Of a DNA stretch of 12,156 nucleotides, positions 7,034 through 12,156 are shown one piece after another. Source of the DNA: Candidatus Parcubacteria bacterium. GTDB taxonomy: Bacteria; Patescibacteriota; Minisyncoccia; Phycocordibacterales; CAIZLB01. The position numbers and the translations under genes are program-made. Below the pieces are notes generated by a model, which worked only from the letters and a program-made list of their open reading frames with translations, did not search any database and was not told the DNA's origin. The number at the start of each line of letters is the position of its first letter. Positions within the stretch are counted from its first letter, which is position 1. The DNA lies in contig JACMMR010000054.1 in the NCBI GenBank assembly GCA_014378965.1, forward strand, positions 1 through 12,156, in the 5' to 3' direction.

Positions 7034-7062
7034 ATTATAGACCTATTTTGAAGAAATACCAA
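7034..7062 (-). promoter_or_regulatory. trmD promoter
   Basis: TTGGTA (7062-7057), 17 bases, TATAAT (7039-7034). Transcription should start near 7027, giving a leader of about 80 bases that contains a short GAATA-GACG-TATTC hairpin and the start-proximal 11-bp hairpin. Confidence 0.65.
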
Positions 7063-7092
7063 GGTATTAGTATTTTGACAGATTATTGTAAA

Positions 7093-7130
7093 TGAAAAGG
7101 CCTCTTGGCCGAAGCCGAGAGCCCTTTTCA
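7093..7130 (-). terminator. Long UUCG-capped hairpin, probable terminator of the candidate small RNA
   Basis: Symmetric 38-base hairpin: TGAAAAGG, one mismatch, CTCTCGGC, loop TTCG, GCCAAGAG, one mismatch, CCTTTTCA, then TTT. The C(UUCG)G cap and GC-rich core are terminator-like, but the T-tract is broken, so efficiency is uncertain. On the plus strand one C-A mismatch becomes a G-U pair, so it may work both ways. Confidence 0.55.
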
Positions 7131-7190
7131 CATTTCGTTTGGAATTCGAAGATTTTTGTTAGTTACCTAACATCTTCCCTCGACCTCACT
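7093..7190 (-). ncRNA. Candidate small RNA upstream of trmD
   Basis: A consensus promoter predicts a start near 7190, and the long hairpin ends the RNA near 7090, giving about 100 nt. Hairpin 1 (7177-7148) has GAAGAT/ATCTTC and GTTAG/CTAAC stems with a GTAA loop. A 17-base unpaired linker follows (7147-7131), then hairpin 2 (7130-7093). Within and next to the linker, 7143-7130 is perfectly complementary to the trmD leader loop at 6971-6984. A four-codon frame (M-L-G-N) at 7173-7159 follows a GAGGG and might be translated, but is probably incidental. It matches no RNA family I recognise (not tmRNA, RNase P, SRP or 6S). It could instead be the first part of a long trmD leader if the hairpin does not terminate. 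Confidence 0.45.
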
Positions 7191-7196
7191 TAAGTG

Positions 7197-7225
7197 ATGA
7201 TATCATAATGTTACCCTGAAGTCAA
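7197..7225 (-). promoter_or_regulatory. Strong promoter of the candidate small RNA
   Basis: TTGACT (7225-7220), 17 bases, TATCAT (7202-7197), with TGA directly before the -10 box. It begins 16 bases after the stop of the channel-like gene. No open reading frame of useful size follows within 200 bases, which suggests an RNA product or a long leader. A 12-bp palindrome (7186-7197) overlaps the -10/start region. Confidence 0.7.
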
Positions 7226-7240
7226 GCTATTTTGCTAAAA

Positions 7241-7945
7241 TTACTTTCTATGAGTCAATTCTTCAGACGCTCTACTCAACATACGAGTAGCCATTTCTTT
7301 TCCACCTAAACCGAATGCAATACCAGAAGCCAATGAGGCTGCAACCACTATTCCTATAAATACTGTATTTATAAGTGTAACTGCAATACCTAATTGTACG
7401 AGTGCTGATAATACTGCAAATACGATTATAGAGATTTTTGTTAATGATCCCAACATTCGTGCTGACGCAAGGTGTGCGTTTGCCGCTCCTGTTGTAACTA
7501 CTTTTTTCAGAACGTCTCCTAATATAAATGCAACCAACATAATCAATATTGCTACCACAATCTTTGGAAGATAGAGAACAACCATTGAACCAATAATCAT
7601 TGATACGTCTGATAGACCTAACATTTGTAATATAGCTAAGAACATTACTGTTATAATTGTCCATTTTAATAGACCACCGAAGAATGAACCTGTATTTAAA
7701 TTAACACCACCTCGGCGTAGAACCTCACCTAGTCCCGCTTGTTTTAAAACTCCATCTAGATTCATTTTATCAAATACTTTTTTTACCAATCTTCCTACGT
7801 AATCAGCAACCACCCAAGTGATAACAAAAATGATTGTTGCTAATATTATAAGTATACCGTATCCTAGTAACGCGTCTTTTACACTGAGATAAGACTCTGA
7901 TACTGCGTTTCCTACTAATCCTGAATTAAATATTTGTGTCGGCAT
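7241..7945 (-). CDS. Small TM-repeat protein related to mechanosensitive channels
   Basis: This 234-residue protein has about five hydrophobic helices (roughly 27-51, 87-110, 113-146, 163-185 and 187-212), separated by short charged loops. Glycine/alanine-rich helices and the GIAFGLGGKEMA segment near the end resemble the pore-lining helix of MscS and the conserved TM-helix repeat family. The cytoplasmic beta and alpha/beta domains of true MscS are absent, so it ends soon after the pore-like helix. A role as a small ion channel or osmotic valve in the inner membrane is plausible but inferred. The ATG at 7945 is preceded only by A-rich sequence with no Shine-Dalgarno. It has its own putative promoter and is followed immediately by the small-RNA promoter, so it is probably a single-gene transcript. 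Confidence 0.8.
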   Translation of the reverse strand: MPTQIFNSGLVGNAVSESYLSVKDALLGYGILIILATIIFVITWVVADYVGRLVKKVFDKMNLDGVLKQAGLGEVLRRGGVNLNTGSFFGGLLKWTIITVMFLAILQMLGLSDVSMIIGSMVVLYLPKIVVAILIMLVAFILGDVLKKVVTTGAANAHLASARMLGSLTKISIIVFAVLSALVQLGIAVTLINTVFIGIVVAASLASGIAFGLGGKEMATRMLSRASEELTHRK

Positions 7946-7965
7946 ATGTTTTTTTATTTATATTT

Positions 7966-7994
7966 TTTATATATTTATTAAATTATTAATACAA
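7966..7994 (-). promoter_or_regulatory. Putative promoter of the channel-like gene
   Basis: TTGTAT (7994-7989), 17 bases, TATAAA (7971-7966), about 20 bases before the ATG. The surrounding DNA is nearly pure A/T, so the match is weak evidence. Confidence 0.35.
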
Positions 7995-7996
7995 GT

Positions 7997-8015
7997 TAAT
8001 TATATCATATAATTA
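7997..8015. repeat. 19-bp perfect palindrome between genes
   Basis: Two 9-base arms (TAATTATAT / ATATAATTA) surround a central C. It overlaps the stop codon of the HTH gene and sits just upstream of the channel gene's -35 box. It could be an operator or a weak hairpin; AT composition makes chance possible. Confidence 0.35.
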
Positions 8016-8828
8016 TCTAAAGAATGATAGCTTGTCCATAGCCACAATATGCTCAAAATCCAACACATCTCGAATAAGCTTATCTCCTATAGAGTGTCTA
8101 TACTTGAAATCAGTTTGATCTAGGGCAGAATATGCCAACTCTTTTCCAATACTATATTCTAGTTCTGAAACGATTACATCGACATTATCCGGTATTTTCT
8201 CAAAAACTAATAGCAAATCTAAATTTGAATTTGTAAATTTAGATGTAGTAAAAAAACCAGACAGTACAACCACTTTAAGTCTATTCAGTCTATTCAATTT
8301 TTCCAATATCTTATCAACAGATCTTGGAATAACTGTAAGGACCATTTCGGTAATTTCGGGTAACAGTGGAAAATTCCTATTTGTTTTGTATACTATTACT
8401 TTTTCTTTTTTTCCAGCCTTAATAATCCCAAATTTCATTAAATCCTTTAATTCTAATATGAGAGTATCGTGTTTGATTTTTGTTAATCTGATCAAATCTT
8501 TTAGTACAAAATCTTTAACAGGATTTAATACAAAGACTTTCCAAAGCTTTACTTTGTTTTGACCACCCAATAAATTCTCGAGAATTTGCATTTCAGTTAT
8601 ATCTTTTGATTCGAAAATTGTCTCCTTTGGACGGATAACAATTTGAATTTTAGGTTTTGAGACAACTTTTGCAATAACTTTAATAGGAGTTTTTGGTTTT
8701 GATCGAGTTTTTAGTTTTGGTTTTGGTTTTGATTTATTAATTATTTTTACTTTAGGTTTTGGTTTGTTAAAAACTTTTTTTACTTGTTTTGCAGCCGTTT
8801 TTTTCATTACTGATTTTTTCTTATTCAT
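8013..8828 (-). CDS. Winged-helix protein with Lys/Pro-rich tail and degenerate nucleotidyltransferase domain
   Basis: The 271 residues fall into three parts. Residues 1-68 are very basic, with repeated KPK units, likely disordered and able to bind nucleic acid. Residues 92-150 look like a winged helix-turn-helix (KLWKVFVLNPVKDF, then KHDTLILELKDLMKFGII and a KVIVYK wing). Residues 184-271 resemble a MNT-type nucleotidyltransferase: LKVVVLSGFF corresponds to the GS motif and SNLDLLLV to SDxDL. The GS serine is replaced and the first Asp is Asn, so catalysis is doubtful. The end (FKYRHSIGDKLIRDVLD) is the conserved C-terminal part of this architecture in Parcubacteria-type genomes. It is probably a DNA-binding regulator with unknown targets. 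The start is supported by an extended -10 box six bases upstream. Confidence 0.75.
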   Translation of the reverse strand: MNKKKSVMKKTAAKQVKKVFNKPKPKVKIINKSKPKPKLKTRSKPKTPIKVIAKVVSKPKIQIVIRPKETIFESKDITEMQILENLLGGQNKVKLWKVFVLNPVKDFVLKDLIRLTKIKHDTLILELKDLMKFGIIKAGKKEKVIVYKTNRNFPLLPEITEMVLTVIPRSVDKILEKLNRLNRLKVVVLSGFFTTSKFTNSNLDLLLVFEKIPDNVDVIVSELEYSIGKELAYSALDQTDFKYRHSIGDKLIRDVLDFEHIVAMDKLSFFR

Positions 8829-8834
8829 AGTATA

Positions 8835-8843
8835 AATATATCA
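8835..8843 (-). promoter_or_regulatory. Extended -10 promoter of the winged-helix gene
   Basis: TGA-TATATT, six bases (TATACT), then the ATG at 8828. The arrangement is the same as at 1417 and 2184 and predicts a leaderless mRNA. It lies about 25 bases beyond the rplL terminator. Confidence 0.55.
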
Positions 8844-8867
8844 CGTTTGGACCAATCATAGGCAAAC

Positions 8868-8893
8868 AAAAAAACCATATAATATATACGGTT
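8868..8893 (-). terminator. Intrinsic terminator of the rplJ-rplL operon
   Basis: AACC-G-TATA, a TAT loop and TATA-T-GGTT form a nine-pair stem with one G-U pair, followed by seven T. It lies about 40 bases after the rplL stop codon. Confidence 0.8.
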
Positions 8894-8932
8894 TCTCTGT
8901 CAAAAGTAAGATTTTGTTGGTTTTCTGTTGAA

Positions 8933-9358
8933 TTATTTCAATTCTACTGATCCTCCAGCTTCTTCTATTTGTTTTTTCAATGCTTCGGCATCTTCTTTTT
9001 TCATACCTACTTTAATAACAGTTGGTACTCCATCAACCAAGTCTTTAGCCTCTTTAAGACCTAAACCTAGTACTTCTTTGATAACTTTGATAACAGAGAT
9101 CTTGTTCGCACCTCCATCTTTTAGGTTAACGTCGAACGATGTTTTCTCATCAGCTGCAGCAGCACCTCCGGCTGGAGCTGCTACGGCTACTGCTGATGCT
9201 GAAACGCCAAATTTCTTTTCTAGGAATTTTACAAGTTCATGTAATTCTAGAACAGACATTTTTTCGATAGCCTCTACTATTGTTTTAAATTGAGCTGGAG
9301 TTGCAACAACTTCTTCAGTTGTAGCTTCTACGGCTGTGTTTGTTGTTTCTTCTGACAT
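8933..9358 (-). CDS. rplL: Ribosomal protein bL12 (L7/L12)
   Basis: L7/L12 dimers form the flexible stalk of the large subunit that recruits EF-Tu, EF-G, IF2 and release factors. The 141 residues show an acidic, Thr-rich N-terminal extension (about 1-22), the dimerisation domain (IVEAIEKMSVLELHELVKFLEKKFGV), an Ala/Gly hinge at about 55-71, and the C-terminal domain with VIKVIKEVLGLGLKEAKDLVDGVP and the EAGGSVELK end. The usual length is about 120-128, so the excess lies mainly in the N-terminus. It follows rplJ by 42 bases in the same operon and is followed by a terminator. No Shine-Dalgarno precedes the ATG; the upstream bases are almost all A and T. Confidence 0.97.
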   Translation of the reverse strand: MSEETTNTAVEATTEEVVATPAQFKTIVEAIEKMSVLELHELVKFLEKKFGVSASAVAVAAPAGGAAAADEKTSFDVNLKDGGANKISVIKVIKEVLGLGLKEAKDLVDGVPTVIKVGMKKEDAEALKKQIEEAGGSVELK

Positions 9359-9400
9359 AATTTTATTTTAATTTAATTATTTAATAAATATAGTTGATTA

Positions 9401-9889
9401 CTACTCTCCTTTTTTTGCAATAGCATCCAAAGCGAGTACAAATCGTTGTATAGGTGAATTGATAAGTTGAACGAATTGAGCTTGTAATGTTTTAAAGTCT
9501 GGAATAGAAGCGATTGACATCATTTCTTCCTTTGTTTTGTATTCATTATCAAATATACCGCCGATGATTGAAAGTCTGTCTTTGAATTTTTTTGTAAATT
9601 CTAGAACTTCTCTCGCAGGGGCAAGCAAGTCATCTCCATATACCAAGGCCACTTCTCCATCAAGAGATGGCAGTTCGCCTTTAATACCTAGATCAGCCAA
9701 TGCTCTTTTAATCAATGTCTTCTTAGCTACTCTATATCCAACATCTGCTTTTCTAAGTGAATTTCTAACTTCACCTGTCTCAACAACATTTAATTTGTGA
9801 AAATTCACAAATACTAATGATCCTGATTTTGTAGCGATATCAGATATATTTGATACAACTTCAACTTTTTTGTTTTTTGAAATTGCCAT
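9401..9889 (-). CDS. rplJ: Ribosomal protein uL10
   Basis: L10 binds the GTPase-associated region of 23S rRNA beside L11 and anchors the L7/L12 dimers through its C-terminal helix. The 162 residues include the N-terminal MAISKNKKVEVVSNI, the core LVFVNFHKLNV...RNSLRKADVGYRVAKKTLIKRAL, and the helical end PIQRFVLALDAIAKK that carries L12. The length is near the family's norm (about 165-175). It is the first gene of the rplJ-rplL operon; rplK and rplA are not adjacent. Upstream lie a promoter and a structured leader consistent with feedback by the L10-L12 complex. The start ATG at 9889 gives the standard N-terminus; no Shine-Dalgarno is seen. Confidence 0.97.
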   Translation of the reverse strand: MAISKNKKVEVVSNISDIATKSGSLVFVNFHKLNVVETGEVRNSLRKADVGYRVAKKTLIKRALADLGIKGELPSLDGEVALVYGDDLLAPAREVLEFTKKFKDRLSIIGGIFDNEYKTKEEMMSIASIPDFKTLQAQFVQLINSPIQRFVLALDAIAKKGE

Positions 9890-9923
9890 ATATTGATTTA
9901 TATTAAGTTTCTGTTTTTAATTA

Positions 9924-10024
9924 GGTCTGGTATTTGTCCATTATGTAATAACAGACATTTACCGGAATCTACACAGGGTTTATGGCAAGACTTTTACCGT
10001 CTACCACCTATGGTATTCGAGACC
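9924..10024 (-). promoter_or_regulatory. Ribosomal protein L10 leader (autoregulatory mRNA structure)
   Basis: A closing helix GGTCT (10024-10020) with AGACC (9928-9924) encloses a hairpin GGTAGAC.../GTCTTGCC and a longer one with GGTA/TACC, TGTC/GACA and TTAT/ATAA steps separated by internal loops. Position, size and the GGTAGAC block fit the L10 leader, in which L10-L12 binding represses rplJL. The family assignment was made by eye. Confidence 0.65.
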
Positions 10025-10032
10025 ACGTGCAT

Positions 10033-10061
10033 ATATTATCATGATTTTAAAGCTTTAGCAA
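10033..10061 (-). promoter_or_regulatory. rplJ-rplL promoter
   Basis: TTGCTA (10061-10056), 17 bases, TAATAT (10038-10033), with TGA just before the -10 box. The -35 box lies within the last codons of the hydrolase gene. The predicted start, near 10027, agrees with the beginning of the L10 leader fold. Confidence 0.65.
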
Positions 10062-12156
10062 TAAGAAATTAAGGTAAATATAGTCATCTTTAAGCTTGGC
10101 ATATCGGGATTTGAGTGAGCTACTATATGAAATACTAGTAATAGATTTGATAGCATCAGTTACTCTTTTTTTTACTGTTTCAAGATATACAGAATCTTTA
10201 TTTTTTCTATAAAGCTCAATTCTTCTTACGTAGCGATCTTTGATGTATTTTTCCATTTTTGAAGAGTTTATATCTGATATGATTTGATTTATTTCTTCGT
10301 TGAGTGTTAAATTAATTTTTAACTGTGCTTGGGCAATCTTTACAACCTGCCCTGTTGTCGGGAAGGTCATATTTAATGTATTTGAATCATTTGTGGGGTC
10401 AAAACTGATTTCAGTATTTTTAAATAGAGGAATACCGTTGTACTCTACAGTTGAGATTTTATTATCAATACTTTCTAAAATATTTACATCTATTGTAGTA
10501 TCTGTTTTTGACTTAATAGAAAAATTTTCTATAGTGGTAGTGTAAAGATAATTTACACTATTATCAAATTCCTCAAAACGGTTATTATTAAGATGCTCTA
10601 ATGCTTGTCGAAAATCATTTCTAGTATTTGCACTGTAACGATCAAAATAAAGTTCATTATCAATATTATCAGTAATTTTACTTATACCAACGCTTAATTC
10701 CATATCGAGTGGAGTGAGATATTGAGACACTTTATTTTTTGAATCACTTTGAGTAATTCGTAGGAGTTTATAATTATTATTTTTTATAATTTTATTATAA
10801 TCTAATCCAATTTCAGGAAAATCAACTCGAGGCGGATTTAAAATAGTATTGATGTGGGCAATAACTTTTGGACTATTCATAATGTTCGCATGTTTATATA
10901 TTGTATTATTGAGGTCCACAGTCAACACCTTGCCTTGTCTTGATGAATACACATCCTGAACTACACCATCTCCATTTTTGCTATATAGTGGTATTATTTT
11001 ATAGATATTTTTATCATCTAATCTAATATCATCCAATGTATTTACTCCTGTACCCAGGATCTGATACAGGGCCATATTTTTAGGATAGATTATATTATCT
11101 AGTTTTTGATGAAGAACTTTTGATTTTTCTAATAATCCAGGATTGACTCGTGAATAATTTCGTATTTCAGTTTCTTGCAATAGTCTATCCGAATTTGGGT
11201 TATATGTATAATATTTTTCAGATGGTAAAAGTGTGTAGGCAGTCGGCATATTTTTACCCAACTCTCGAGCAATAGAAGACCTCATAATAAGCCCACCAGC
11301 CAAAGACTGGTTGTGACCAAACATCAGTGCGGTGATTGCCTGTGCTGTTCCATACTCAGGTACGGCAATAAATATTAATTTGTCCACAACATTTTCAAGT
11401 CCTAGTCTTTGAAGTTCAAGTAGAAGCTGTTTTGCAACTAGTCCACCATTACTATGTGCAATAATAGTTACTTTTCCGGTTTTAGATGTTTTTTCCAAAT
11501 CTTTTATTGTTTGAACAAGATCAATATTTTTATCTTTAAGTTTAATACCTTCATTCAATATATAATCTGCTGACATACGCCAGTCATACGGAATAGCATT
11601 GTAATCAATTATAGTATTTTTCTTTTTTTGGATATCAAGGTAAACTGCAAAATCTTTATATATATCTTTATCAACATATGGTAAACCGCCCAGGATATTA
11701 GTCTTGGCAATAATGTCCTTTGTAAAGATATTGTTTATACTTTTTCCAAATTCATCAAGGTATAGCTTTTTTACATCGGTATTCTTGTTAGGTTCCCAAA
11801 GTTGATTTTCAGTAAGACTATTCATATACAAACGACTTCCCATAACTCCTGGTAAGAATAATACATTTGAGCAGCACGGTTCAAGTTTTTTTATATTTTT
11901 CTGTTTTGAAAATTTTTTTATGGAAAATGGTCCGGCAATTATATTATTTTCATTTGATGGAGCATTCATAGTATATGGATATATAGTTGATTTTTCCTTT
12001 TCAAAATAGTTATCTTCAAAATCACCTTTTATATATGACTCAATCGCTACAGTATTACGTTCAAAATCATTTGTATTAATCAGAGTTGAACTTGCGCCGT
12101 ATAATTCCATAACCTTTTCATTGTTAATGAATTCATTATTTTTTACATGTATAGTA
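10047..12156 (-). CDS. LCAT-like alpha/beta hydrolase, 5' end beyond the window
   Basis: Numbering is from the ATG at 12110. FLPGVMGSRL (85-94) is the oxyanion-hole motif of lecithin:cholesterol acyltransferase-like enzymes, YDWR (175-178) is the second family hallmark, and AHSNGG (218-223) carries the nucleophile S220. D381 in NGDGVV and H407 in KHANI complete a plausible Ser-Asp-His triad. Such enzymes are lipases or acyltransferases on lipid esters. Residues about 430-687 form a separate, unrecognised region ending in charged helices. The frame stays open through all 15 codons upstream of that ATG to the window edge, so the gene probably begins outside and may carry a signal peptide there. 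No transmembrane segment is visible. The substrate is unknown; scavenged host or environmental lipids are a guess. Confidence 0.85.
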   Translation of the reverse strand, partial: TIHVKNNEFINNEKVMELYGASSTLINTNDFERNTVAIESYIKGDFEDNYFEKEKSTIYPYTMNAPSNENNIIAGPFSIKKFSKQKNIKKLEPCCSNVLFLPGVMGSRLYMNSLTENQLWEPNKNTDVKKLYLDEFGKSINNIFTKDIIAKTNILGGLPYVDKDIYKDFAVYLDIQKKKNTIIDYNAIPYDWRMSADYILNEGIKLKDKNIDLVQTIKDLEKTSKTGKVTIIAHSNGGLVAKQLLLELQRLGLENVVDKLIFIAVPEYGTAQAITALMFGHNQSLAGGLIMRSSIARELGKNMPTAYTLLPSEKYYTYNPNSDRLLQETEIRNYSRVNPGLLEKSKVLHQKLDNIIYPKNMALYQILGTGVNTLDDIRLDDKNIYKIIPLYSKNGDGVVQDVYSSRQGKVLTVDLNNTIYKHANIMNSPKVIAHINTILNPPRVDFPEIGLDYNKIIKNNNYKLLRITQSDSKNKVSQYLTPLDMELSVGISKITDNIDNELYFDRYSANTRNDFRQALEHLNNNRFEEFDNSVNYLYTTTIENFSIKSKTDTTIDVNILESIDNKISTVEYNGIPLFKNTEISFDPTNDSNTLNMTFPTTGQVVKIAQAQLKINLTLNEEINQIISDINSSKMEKYIKDRYVRRIELYRKNKDSVYLETVKKRVTDAIKSITSISYSSSLKSRYAKLKDDYIYLNFLLLKL

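Noticed and set aside
6949..7240. tRNA, tmRNA, RNase P RNA, SRP RNA or a retron-type ncRNA in the gene-free stretch
   Set aside because: There is no T-loop GTTCGA, no CCA end, no RNase P or SRP core motif, and no reverse transcriptase nearby.
7272..7664. 130-codon minus-strand frame rich in Ser, Arg, Asn and Tyr
   Set aside because: It is an out-of-frame reading of the TM-repeat gene, whose own frame encodes convincing membrane helices.
8928..9800. Plus-strand frames opposite rplL and rplJ
   Set aside because: They are antisense shadows of two certain ribosomal protein genes.

Overview
The window looks like AT-rich chromosomal DNA from a Candidate Phyla Radiation (Patescibacteria, probably Parcubacteria-like) bacterium. 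Reasons: several protein types that recur in that group (a Cys-rich single-pass protein next to a SEDS gene, an HTH plus degenerate nucleotidyltransferase protein, a TM-repeat MscS-like protein, TrmD with a GPWVTTGGE loop), a self-splicing intron in 23S rRNA, and a 23S-5S unit without 16S. The standard bacterial code reads every gene cleanly. This placement is inferred from sequence character, not from a search. Every recognised gene lies on the minus strand, so transcription runs from high to low coordinates.

Layout in transcription order. 12156-10047: an LCAT-like alpha/beta hydrolase, open at the window edge. 10061-8868: a promoter, a structured leader of the ribosomal L10 type, rplJ, rplL and a clear intrinsic terminator. 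8843-8013: a protein with a Lys/Pro-rich tail, a winged helix and a decayed nucleotidyltransferase domain, apparently transcribed as a leaderless mRNA. 7994-7241: a small TM-repeat channel-like protein. 7225-6949: a gene-free 290 bp stretch with two good promoters, a candidate small RNA of about 100 nt and the trmD leader, which are complementary to each other. 6948-6229: trmD. 6228-5819: the rRNA promoter and a leader that can form two competing hairpins. 5818-2243: 23S rRNA, bracketed by a processing stem of about 45 bp and interrupted by a 342-nt group I intron, then 5S rRNA and a terminator. 2199-1: a prepilin-like anchored protein, a Cys-motif anchored protein, and the start of a RodA/FtsW gene joined to it by a TAATG overlap.

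The genes combine ribosome components and their control (23S, 5S, L10, L7/L12, TrmD) with cell-envelope functions (SEDS glycosyltransferase, anchored exported proteins, channel-like protein, hydrolase). The most unusual points are: (1) a group I intron at E. coli position 2593 whose guide pairs with both exons, together with a second intron segment that copies the complement of the 5' exon and could hide the splice site; (2) a candidate small RNA upstream of trmD whose unpaired linker is complementary to the trmD leader loop; (3) three genes with an extended -10 box exactly six bases before the ATG, implying leaderless mRNAs; (4) a 23S-5S operon detached from 16S.
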